A stretch of DNA of 64,000 nt from Frigidibacter mobilis (GTDB lineage: Bacteria > Pseudomonadota > Alphaproteobacteria > Rhodobacterales > Rhodobacteraceae), in NCBI RefSeq assembly GCF_001620265.1, contig NZ_CP012661.1, positions 3,702,501-3,766,500 of the forward strand, given 5' to 3'. The position numbers and the translations under genes were made by a program. This document shows positions 38,296 through 46,153 of the stretch, in pieces. How positions within the stretch are numbered: position 1 is the stretch's first letter; every line of letters begins with the position of its first letter. The notes below the pieces were generated by a model that saw nothing but the letters and a program-made list of their open reading frames with translations, was not told the DNA's origin and made no database searches.

Positions 38296-39354
38296 TCACA
38301 CGCTCCGGCCTAGCCGCAGGTCAGTTTCGGGGATCACTGAGCAGGCAAGGACCCGTCCCGACACCGGCCGGCCGCTTGCAATGTCGCGGGCCTGCCCTTC
38401 GAGTATCTCGACGAAACACAGCCCACATTCCCCCGCCCGGCACTCGCTTTCGGGCGCGGCGCCCCCCTGCTCCAGCGCCTCCAGCAGCGAGCCCACCGGG
38501 CCGGGCCGAAAGCTGCGGTCGCCGATCGTGATGCTGATACCCAGGTTCTCAGGCTGAAGCCCCAGCGAAAAGGCCTCGATGTGCAGCCGGTCCGCAGGCA
38601 ACCCGATCTCCAGCAACCCCTCTCGCAGGCTGCGGGTCAGCGAGTCGCCGGCACAGATCATCACATGGCTGTCCGGGGTGATATCGGCCATGACCTCGGC
38701 CACGGTCAGGCGCGGCTGGCCCTGCGTCGCCCGGGGAATGTAGCGCAGGCGGGCATCCCGGGCCGAGTGCCGGGTAAGATCATCCTTCCACAGCAGCTCT
38801 GCGGGCTCTCTCGCGCTGTGGTGCAGGATGACCGGACCAGAGGCGAGCCGGCCAGCACGCTCTGCAAGGATCGCGCGGAACGGGGTAATGCCGATGCCGC
38901 CTGCGACAAGGACCAGCGGCGCGCCCAGATCGGGATCGGTAAACTGCCCTTTGGGCGCCGAGACGGTCAGCCGCGCCAGCGGCCTTGCCCTGGCGTGCAG
39001 GGCGGCGCTCGCCGCGGCGCCCTTGCGGATGCCAAGGCAATAGACCAGCGGAAACCGAGACCATCCGGCCAGGGAATAGGCGCGCCTGGCTGAGGTGCCA
39101 TCCGGCAGTGCCACCGTCACGATGACATGCTGCCCGGCCGCAAAACGCGGCAGGAACAGCCGCCAGTCCACCAGCCACAGCCGGAACAGGCCCGGCGCCG
39201 GATCGTCGCGCCACAGGATCATCATCCGCCGGCCGTTTGCCGCAAGCTCCGCCGCCTGCCTGCACCGAACCGCCCACAGGCCGCCGACCAGATGCCACAG
39301 GCCGAATGCGGCAGGCAGCGCGATCAGCAGCAGGGCAAGCGCAAGTCCGATCAT
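38296..39354 (-). CDS. Membrane-anchored ferredoxin reductase-like protein with C-terminal 2Fe-2S domain
   Basis: 352 residues. One N-terminal helix (MIGLALALLLIALPAAFGLW) anchors it. The FAD-binding barrel (RRAYSLAGWSRFP) and NAD-binding half (LVLVAGGIGITPFRAIL, HVMICAGDSLTRSL) are followed by a plant-type 2Fe-2S ferredoxin domain with ligands in SECRAGECGLC and LACSV. It moves electrons from NAD(P)H to an acceptor. As the third gene after a TonB receptor and a PepSY-type protein (4-bp overlap with the latter), it may reduce imported ferric complexes. Confidence 0.85.
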   Translation of the reverse strand: MIGLALALLLIALPAAFGLWHLVGGLWAVRCRQAAELAANGRRMMILWRDDPAPGLFRLWLVDWRLFLPRFAAGQHVIVTVALPDGTSARRAYSLAGWSRFPLVYCLGIRKGAAASAALHARARPLARLTVSAPKGQFTDPDLGAPLVLVAGGIGITPFRAILAERAGRLASGPVILHHSAREPAELLWKDDLTRHSARDARLRYIPRATQGQPRLTVAEVMADITPDSHVMICAGDSLTRSLREGLLEIGLPADRLHIEAFSLGLQPENLGISITIGDRSFRPGPVGSLLEALEQGGAAPESECRAGECGLCFVEILEGQARDIASGRPVSGRVLACSVIPETDLRLGRSV

Positions 39355-40109
39355 TCAGCCGGCACGGCGGCGGCAGATCTGCGCGGCGCCAGCTTCGCCT
39401 GGGCCTGCCGCGCCTTGGCCTTTTCAGACCGGCGCCACATCACGATTCCGGTCACGCCCAGCAGAACCATCGTCCCGCCGACCAGGTCGATCCAGATCCA
39501 TTCCCAAGTCTTGCCGAAGAAGAACTTGCCGGTGTGCAGGTCCATCACCAGCTTTTCCAGCGTGTAGGCAGGCGCGGCCCCCGCATCCATGCCGGCCATC
39601 AGCGGCGCGGCAAAGGTCTTGTCGGGCCGCGCGATGCCGTTGACACTGACATGCCAGACCATTTCATCCGAGGTGGCAAGAAAGCCGTCGCCCTCGCGTG
39701 AGAGGCTGCGGAAATCCCCGTCCGCCAGCTTGCCCCAGGCGCCGCCGGCCGATTGCAGGAACAGCCCCTCCTTCGAGGCCACAAGCAGGCGTCCGCTCTG
39801 CAGCCGGTCCATGTCGCGCAGGTCGTAAGGCAGGCCCGCATCGACCGGGGCCGCGTCGTTTTCAGACCGCTTCAGCCCGTATTTCGTGGCATAAAGCCGG
39901 GTGCCATCGCCTTCGGAGGCAACGGCCCGCACCTCGTAGCTCAGCAGCGGGTCACGCACCGCAACCTTCTGCTCGGAGGCCATCGGCAGCAGCACGGTCT
40001 TGGTGCCGAGGCTGTCGTGATGCGCGATCAGGATCGCCGTGCCGCCGACGATCAGGATCGGGACAATCAGCAGCACCGACGCCCAAGTGTGGATCTTGCG
40101 CAGGTTCAT
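39351..40109 (-). CDS. PepSY-associated TM-type membrane protein
   Basis: 252 residues from the ATG at 40109 (MNLRKIHTWASVLLIVPILI), with GGAGG six bases upstream. One N-terminal helix and one near residue 215 (WIDLVGGTMVLLGVTGIVMW) flank a ~170-residue periplasmic domain. The second helix region with DLHTGKFFFGKTWEWIWIDL matches PepSY-TM proteins found next to siderophore receptors. It lies between the TonB receptor and the reductase genes. A role in reductive iron release is inferred from context, not proven. Confidence 0.75.
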   Translation of the reverse strand: MNLRKIHTWASVLLIVPILIVGGTAILIAHHDSLGTKTVLLPMASEQKVAVRDPLLSYEVRAVASEGDGTRLYATKYGLKRSENDAAPVDAGLPYDLRDMDRLQSGRLLVASKEGLFLQSAGGAWGKLADGDFRSLSREGDGFLATSDEMVWHVSVNGIARPDKTFAAPLMAGMDAGAAPAYTLEKLVMDLHTGKFFFGKTWEWIWIDLVGGTMVLLGVTGIVMWRRSEKAKARQAQAKLAPRRSAAAVPAE

Positions 40110-40160
40110 GTTCAGCCTCCGGTAGAACAAATGTGAGGAGCCCCACAGGGCCCCCAGCTC

Positions 40161-42323
40161 TCAGAATTGCTTGATAAGGCCGATCGACACCAGCGACGGA
40201 CCGGATTCCCGCTCCACATCGCCATTGGCCTTGCGCTTGACGCGTTCGGTTTCCAGCAGGTTCTCTCCCATGACATAGACTTGGATGTCATTGTCGAAGG
40301 TATAGGTGGCCTTCAGGTCCAGCGTCAGTTCGCTGTCGCGCACCTCATTGCCATTGTCGCCCGCGGTGGTGATCCGGCCTGCGTAGCCGGCGGCCGCCAT
40401 CAGCGACAGCTTGTCCGAAGGGGAATGCCATTCGACGAAGATGTCGCCCCAGAAGTCCGGCTGTTCCTTGAACGAGCGCGTCTCCCCGCTCGCCGCGACA
40501 TGCAGCCTTGAGCGGGCCCAGTTCTGGTTGGAGCCGATGGTCAGCCCGGCCCAGAGCGGGCTTTGCAGATGGTCGAAGCCGAAGCGCTGCGTCATCGACA
40601 GGCCGGTTGTCGTGCCATCGCCGACATTCTGCGGCGACTCTATCGTCTTGCCGCTGGCATCGGTGCCGATCTCCACATCCTCGATCACGCCGGTGATGTC
40701 CCGGTGCCACAGGCCAAAGACCAGCTCGACACGCTTGCCCTTGCGGGTCAGGTCAAGGTCATAGGTGGTGGCGCGCTGCGGATCCAGATCAGGGTTGCCA
40801 ATCTTGATCGTGCTGCCGCTGGTGGTTTCAAAGGGCGATAGCTGGTCGAATTTCGGCCGATTCACCGATCTGCCGATGCCGCCCGACAGCGACCAGGCCT
40901 CGTTCACCTGCCAGCTTGCCGCCACCGACGGCAGCAGGTCATGCGATGTGCCGCCCGCCTGCGCGCCGGTCGTCGGGTCGCGCCCGTCCAGGCGGTTGTA
41001 TTCGTAGCGCAGCCCGGGCTTCAGGGTGACATCGCCGAAGGCAAGATCGCCCATCACAAAGCCGGCAGCATACTCTTCGTCAAGGATGTATCGGTCCTTG
41101 CCCGTTGCCAAAACGCCGTTCTTGTCTTTGTCCTTGGTGCGGTGCTTGTCCCGATAGGCCAGGCCCATCTTGACCTTGCCGTCCAGCGGGCCAACCAAGA
41201 TCGGCGCCTTGGCGTCCATCTCGAAGCTGCGATTTTCGTCGACCTTGTGCTCGCTCTCGGTTTCCGAGCTTTGCAGGGCACCATTGGCACGGTAGGTGCT
41301 TTTGGTCTTATCCTTGTCCTCGCTGCCCCTGAAGACCGACCCGCGCGCCTCCAGCTCCAACACGCCGAACGTCTCTACCCACGACAGCGACGCGCCCACG
41401 GTCTGCTTCACCTTGTCCTCGTCTTCGACCTCGCGCCCGTTGGAGGCGCCGGCGGCGGTGAACTTGGCCTTGGTCTTGTCCTTGGCTTCCTCTTGCCAAA
41501 GCACGGTCGGCTTAAACCGGAAGGTGCCCACCTCCGTGCCGACCATCACATCGCCCAGAATCTCGCGCGAGGTGATCGGCTTGCTTTCGGATTCGGTCTC
41601 GCGCGTGCCATTGGCCGCGTCCTTGACCTTTTCCTTGGACCCGCCATCACGGGCAATGTTAATCACCGCCTGCGCGCCGAAATCGGGAGTAATCATGCCG
41701 CCGACATGGCCGGTCAGGCCATAGGTGTTCAGCCCGTCCGATCCGCGGCCCATCGTGGCTTCGACCCGCCGCGTCAACTCATCGGGGATGTCCTTGGTGT
41801 GCAGCAGGATCTTGCCCGCGATGCCGTCGGCCTCCATGTCGGCGGTCTTGGCGCGCACCACCTCGACCGAGTCGACCATTGCCACGGGGTAGCGATCCAG
41901 GTTGAACTCGCGCTTTTCGCCGCCATCCGGCAGTTGCAGGCCGTCTACCAGCGTGCGGGTATATTCCTTGTCCAGCCCCAGGACGCGGGCATCCTTGTCC
42001 TCGCCGGGGCCGCCCCCGGTGGTGACGGAAGGCAGGCGCTTGACCAGTGTATTCGCGCGCGCGCCCGTCGGCAGACGGTCGAACTGACTGTGGTCCAGCG
42101 TGGCGCCGGGCAGATCGCCGCGCCCCACGCCACGCCCCAAGCAGACCGGCCTTGTGTCGCCATCCTCGCGCGCGGCATCCTGCGGCACACAGTTGGCCGT
42201 GATCGAGCCGTCGACGATGATCGCATCCAACTCGATCACATCCCCCGCCCTGTATCCGGGGTCCTGTGCGAGGCTGACGGTCGCCGTCAGGCAGAACGCC
42301 GGTGTCAGCAAGACTTTGCGCAT
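40161..42323 (-). CDS. TonB-dependent outer-membrane receptor
   Basis: 720 residues. Signal peptide MRKVLLTPAFCLTATVSLAQ; a TonB-box-like ELDAIIVDGS follows near residue 33. The plug (~50-190) contains the VLGLDKEYTRTLVDGLQLP and VDSVEVVRAKTADMEADGIAG motifs, and a 22-strand-type barrel ends in the C-terminal Phe (GLIKQF). Strands in the first half of the barrel are unusually charged (EDKDKTKSTY, KEKVKDAANG, EEAKDKTKAKF), giving long Lys/Asp/Glu-rich hairpins. The ligand is unknown. The PepSY-type and reductase genes downstream favour a ferric chelate or haem. The upstream 256 bp contain TTGACA at 42421-42416 (minus strand), a possible -35. Confidence 0.92.
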   Translation of the reverse strand: MRKVLLTPAFCLTATVSLAQDPGYRAGDVIELDAIIVDGSITANCVPQDAAREDGDTRPVCLGRGVGRGDLPGATLDHSQFDRLPTGARANTLVKRLPSVTTGGGPGEDKDARVLGLDKEYTRTLVDGLQLPDGGEKREFNLDRYPVAMVDSVEVVRAKTADMEADGIAGKILLHTKDIPDELTRRVEATMGRGSDGLNTYGLTGHVGGMITPDFGAQAVINIARDGGSKEKVKDAANGTRETESESKPITSREILGDVMVGTEVGTFRFKPTVLWQEEAKDKTKAKFTAAGASNGREVEDEDKVKQTVGASLSWVETFGVLELEARGSVFRGSEDKDKTKSTYRANGALQSSETESEHKVDENRSFEMDAKAPILVGPLDGKVKMGLAYRDKHRTKDKDKNGVLATGKDRYILDEEYAAGFVMGDLAFGDVTLKPGLRYEYNRLDGRDPTTGAQAGGTSHDLLPSVAASWQVNEAWSLSGGIGRSVNRPKFDQLSPFETTSGSTIKIGNPDLDPQRATTYDLDLTRKGKRVELVFGLWHRDITGVIEDVEIGTDASGKTIESPQNVGDGTTTGLSMTQRFGFDHLQSPLWAGLTIGSNQNWARSRLHVAASGETRSFKEQPDFWGDIFVEWHSPSDKLSLMAAAGYAGRITTAGDNGNEVRDSELTLDLKATYTFDNDIQVYVMGENLLETERVKRKANGDVERESGPSLVSIGLIKQF

Positions 42324-42579
42324 GTATCCCCCGTGACCCGCAGGTCATCCTTGGTTTGGGCGCTGGCTGTCTGGCTGACGCGATTGTTACCGCCTTTGAT
42401 TTAGCAAAGTTGTTTTGTCAAGAATTGCATTGCGTCTTTCGGGCCCCCGGGCTTGGCCGCCCAACCGGGAGACCTGCTGGCCGTCCAATCACCCTGCCGC
42501 TGCTGACTGATTGGGCGAGTTTCAAGCCTCTGCCCGGGCGATGCCCCGGCCTCAATCTGCGCGACAGCAGGCCGCCAGA

Positions 42580-43230
42580 TCACTCGGCCGGCAGGTTGGT
42601 GGGGAATACGATCTGCATCGGCAGCAGCGATGGCAGGGTCGGTGTATGCAGCTGGTCCAGCATCACCTCCAGCAGCTTCTGCGTCCGCTGGGTGAAGACC
42701 GCCATGATCGTTCCATCCTGCAGCATCCGCCGCGTGCCGGAGCTAAGGCCGTGGCCGATCAGCCGCACCTGCCCGGCCCGCCCGGCGCGCTGCAGAGCGA
42801 GGCCGATCCCTTCGGACGAGCCGCCGACATTGTAGATGCCGCGCAGGTCCGGGCAGGTTTCCAGCAGCTCCAACGTCAGCCGCATGTTGGTGGCCGGATC
42901 GTCCGGCCCCTCGATGGTGCCCGACACCCCCAGATTCGGATGGCTGCGCTGGATCAGTTCCTAAAAGCCCAGCTCACGTTCGACATGGGCGCGGTAATGG
43001 CGCGTCGCGGCGATGATTGCCAGGGTGCCCGGTCCCGCAGGGGCGGTCTGGGCCAGCAGGTAGGCGGCAGTGCGGCCCGCCGCCAGATTATCGATGCCGA
43101 TATAGGCGCGCCGCCGCGATCCGCTAATGTCACTTATGAGGGTCAGCACCAGCTTGCCACTGGCTGCAAGCTCGTCCACCGCATCGCGCACATCGGGATG
43201 ATCGACGCCGAAGAACACTGCCTGCAGCCG
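42580..43230 (-). pseudogene. LacI-family regulator remnant: HTH missing, internal stop
   Basis: Only the sugar-binding part survives: GVDHPDVRDAVDELAASGK, TLISDISGSRRRAYIGIDN and AGRTAAYLL, then, after an in-frame TAG at 42961-42963, ELIQRSHPNLGVSG and TCPDLRGIYNVGGSSEGIG to the end (FPTNLPAE). The N-terminal helix-turn-helix and hinge (normally ~110 residues) are absent; sequence similarity stops near 43230, where the oppositely oriented RuBisCO-like remnant begins. It presumably once regulated that divergent operon. With no DNA-binding domain and an internal stop it cannot be functional. Confidence 0.8.
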
Positions 43231-43254
43231 ATGGGCGCAGGCGATGGGGATGGC

Positions 43255-43512
43255 GATGACCGGGTGATGCCGATCTTCTCGTCCGGGCAGTGGGCGGGAA
43301 CGCTGCCGCATACGCTGGCGCAGGCGGGTTCCGACGATCTGATGTTCCTGTCGGGCGGCGGGATCATGGCGCATCCGGGCGGCCCGGCGGCCGGCCTCGC
43401 CTCCGTGCGGCAGGCGCATGAGGCGGTGGTGGCCGACATGCCTCTGGCCGACCATGCCCGCACCCATCCCGAGCTGGCGCAGGCCATCGCCACCTTTGGC
43501 GCCAGGGGCTAG
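43255..43512 (+). pseudogene. RuBisCO-like protein remnant, C-terminal ~85 residues only
   Basis: The frame reads DDRVMPIFSSGQWAG, then LMFLSGGGIMAHPGGPAAGL and ends HARTHPELAQAIATFGARG. SSGQ and GGGIMAHPGG correspond to the loop-7 and loop-8 phosphate-binding motifs of the RuBisCO superfamily. In RuBisCO-like enzymes of isoapionate catabolism (OiaX/OiaT type) the gene sits next to a DUF1537 kinase, as here. About 330 N-terminal residues are missing: the deletion junction lies between about 43230 and 43255. No start codon or ribosome-binding site suggests it is still made. Confidence 0.8.
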
Positions 43513-44714
43513 GCGGTAGGCTATGTCTTCGTTGCCGACGATTTCACCGGCGCGTCGGACACGCTGGCGCGGGGCGGCCTGCGCGCCCGCCTGTTCCGCG
43601 ACCTGCCCGGCCCCGCCGATCTGGCCGGGATCGAGGCCTGGGGCATCGCCACCCATGCCCGCTCCCTCGGGCGCGCGGATATGGGGGCACTGGCAGAACG
43701 GATCGGCGCCGGGCTTGCGGCCTTCGCGCCAGGCTTCGTGCATGTGAAGATCTGCTCCACCTTCGACAGCGGCGCCGAGATCGGCAACGTCGCCGTGCTG
43801 GTACAGGGGCTGGCCGAGGCTCTCGGGATCGCCGATATCGCGGTGCTGGCCGGGCAACCCTCGCTGGGGCGCTACGGCGTGTTCGGTACCTTGTTCGCGC
43901 GCGGCCCAGACGGGCAGGTCCACCGCATCGACCGGCATCCGGTGATGGCCGTGCACCCCGTTACCCCGATGCACGAGGCGGATCTGGGGCGGCATCTGGC
44001 GGCGCTTGGGCTGCATAGCCTGCACAAGGTCGGGCGCGGGCAGGCGGGGGGCGCCTTCCCGCGGCTGTACGATCTGCTCGATCAGGGCGATGTGGCGCAG
44101 GCGGGCACCGACCTTGCCGCCGCCGGCCGCCCGCTGGTGGTGATGGGCGCCTCCTCGGTGGCCGAGGCCTGGCTGGCGGCGCAGCCCGCCCGGCCTCAAA
44201 CGCCGCCGCCACGCCCCGCAACCAGCGGCCCGATCTTCGCCTTCGCCGGTTCGCGCTCTTCGCTGACCACGGCGCAGGTTGGCGCAGCCCAGGGGCTTGC
44301 GCGCCTGCCGATCACCCCCGTCGCGCTGATGCAAGGCGGGGCGGACCTGCACGCCGCACGGGACTGGGCGCTCGAATGGCTGTCGCGGGGCAGGATTGCC
44401 TGATCTACCTGACCAGCGACGAGCAGCATGCCATCACCCCTGCCGATCTGGCGGACCGGACGGCAAATCTGGTGCGCAGCATCCATGCTTCTGCCAGGCT
44501 TGGCGGGCTGATCGTCGCGGGGGGCGACACCTCAAGCGCAGTTGTCCGCACCCTGGCGCCGAACTGGCTGGACTACGCGGGCGAACTGTGCGCCGGCGTG
44601 CCGATCCTGCAGGCACAGGTGCAGGGCGCCGATCTGCTGATGGCGCTGAAGGGAGGACAGATGGGCGGAGTGGATTTCTTCGTGCGTGCCGCGCTGGCCC
44701 TGCGGGGGAGATGA
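43513..44714 (+). pseudogene. oiaK: Four-carbon acid sugar kinase (DUF1537; 3-oxo-isoapionate kinase-like), damaged
   Basis: About 400 residues when repaired. N-terminal VFVADDFTGASDTLARGG and KICSTFDSGAEIGNVAVL belong to the DUF1537 substrate domain; C-terminal GGLIVAGGDTSSAVVRTL belongs to the nucleotide-binding domain. The frame shifts once near 44388 (WLSRG/QDCLIYLTS restored by one extra G). There is also no ATG, GTG or TTG between the upstream stop (43510-43512) and the first conserved residues, only GTA at 43516, so the start appears lost. OiaK phosphorylates 3-oxo-isoapionate in apiose catabolism; threonate or erythronate kinases share the family, so the exact substrate is inferred from the adjacent RuBisCO-like relic. 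Confidence 0.75.
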
Positions 44715-44796
44715 GGCGCGGTCCAATCCGACGATCCGCCCGCGCTAGCTCGGTTTTGCCAATGCTCGGCTGGCACCATCCGTGGTTGCAGGCATT

Positions 44797-44821
44797 GCCG
44801 GGGCGCGTGCAACGCCCCGGC
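44797..44821. terminator. Hairpin between the oiaK relic and rhaI (convergent)
   Basis: GCCGGGGCG (44797-44805) pairs perfectly with CGCCCCGGC (44813-44821) around a 7-nt loop. It lies in the 172-bp gap between converging transcripts and could end the rhaDI message. No T-tract follows on either strand. Confidence 0.55.
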
Positions 44822-44886
44822 CCGGACCAATGCATATCCTGTCTCGCGCGCCATCCGGTCCCTTGCCTGACGGCGCGCGCAGGGTG

Positions 44887-46131
44887 CTATCCGCGGCCGG
44901 AAACTGCGCCTTGATAGGTTTGCAGCCCGCCCAGCAGGGCCTGGCCCGCGGGGACGCCGGCACGCGCGCAATGCTCGGCCCAGACCGCAGCAAAGGGCAG
45001 ATCCTTTGTCTCTTCGGTCAGCACCAGACGGGCGGTGAAATCCAGCCCCTCCTCCAGCGCCTTCAGCCGGGCCTGCGGCAACAGGAACGCCCGCAGCAGC
45101 GCCTTTTGCATGTTGCGCACCCCGATCACCCAGGCCGCGGTGCGGCTGATCGTGGCATCGAAGAAATCCAGCCCGATATGGGTGCGCGGCAGCAGGCCGG
45201 CAAAGACCAGCTCTTGTGCCATCGCCAGCAGGTCGTCGTTCAGCAAGACCACATGGTCGCTGTCCCAACGCACCGGGCGCGAGACGTGCAGCAAGATGTC
45301 CTGCACCGACAGCGCCACGGCAGACAGCTTGTCGGCCACGCTTTCGGTGGGATGGAAATGCCCCATGTCGAGGCACAGCGCCGTGCCCTTGCGGATGGCA
45401 TAGCCAAGATAGAACTCATGGCTGCCCACGGTCATAGATTCCACGCCGATGCCGAACAGCTTGGATTCCACGGCGTCGATCAGTTCGGACTTGGGGAAGG
45501 TCTCCGCGAACATTGCGTCGAGCGATGTCTCCAGCCGCCGCCGCGCCGCCATCCGGTCGACGGGCGTGTCCTTCGACCCGTCCGGCACCCAGATGTTGTT
45601 CACCACGGCAGACCCCAGCTCCCGGCCCATCCGCGCCGCGATCTCGCGGCAGCGGCGGCCATGCTCGATCCAGAAGTCGCGGATGCCCTGGTCAGGGTGC
45701 GACAGGGTCAGGTTGTCGTCGGCCTTGGCATGGGCAAAGAAGGTCGGGTTGAAGTCGAGCCCGAGGCCATTCTCGCCGGCCCACTCCACCCAGGGGGCGA
45801 AGTGGCGGTATTCGATCTGGTCACGGTCGGGCTGCTCGGCCGTATCCAGATAGCACGCATGCAGGTTCACCCGGTGCTTCCCGGGGATCTGGGCAAAGGC
45901 AAACTCCAGGTCGGCGCGCAACTCTTCAGGATTGCGCGCGCGGCCCGGATGGTTGCCGGTCGCCTGGATGCCGCCGCCCGACAGGCCCGACTTATGCTCG
46001 AACCCGCCCACATCATCGCCCTGCCAGCAATGCACCGAAATCGGCACGGCCGCCAAGGCCTGCATCGCGGCTTCGGTATCGACGCCCCAGTCGGCAAACG
46101 CTTCGCGCGCCAGATCATAGTTCTTCGTCAC
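44887..46131 (-). CDS. rhaI: L-rhamnose isomerase
   Basis: 414 residues, close to the length of Escherichia coli RhaA (419). It converts L-rhamnose to L-rhamnulose in the cytoplasm. Motifs match the RhaA type throughout: VHCWQGDDVGGFE, GGGIQATGNHPG, WAGENGLGLDFNPTFF, NNIWVPDG, DAVESKLFGIGVES, LDMGHFHPTES, SRPVRWDSDHVVLL and HIGLDFFDATISR; these include the metal-ligand Glu, Asp and His residues. The ribosome-binding site GGGGGGA precedes the start. It is the second gene of rhaDI, 22 bp after the aldolase/dehydrogenase stop. The gene name follows the rhizobial rhaDI convention. Confidence 0.95.
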   Translation of the reverse strand: MTKNYDLAREAFADWGVDTEAAMQALAAVPISVHCWQGDDVGGFEHKSGLSGGGIQATGNHPGRARNPEELRADLEFAFAQIPGKHRVNLHACYLDTAEQPDRDQIEYRHFAPWVEWAGENGLGLDFNPTFFAHAKADDNLTLSHPDQGIRDFWIEHGRRCREIAARMGRELGSAVVNNIWVPDGSKDTPVDRMAARRRLETSLDAMFAETFPKSELIDAVESKLFGIGVESMTVGSHEFYLGYAIRKGTALCLDMGHFHPTESVADKLSAVALSVQDILLHVSRPVRWDSDHVVLLNDDLLAMAQELVFAGLLPRTHIGLDFFDATISRTAAWVIGVRNMQKALLRAFLLPQARLKALEEGLDFTARLVLTEETKDLPFAAVWAEHCARAGVPAGQALLGGLQTYQGAVSGRG

Positions 46132-46153
46132 AGCAATTCCCCCCAGCCTTCAC

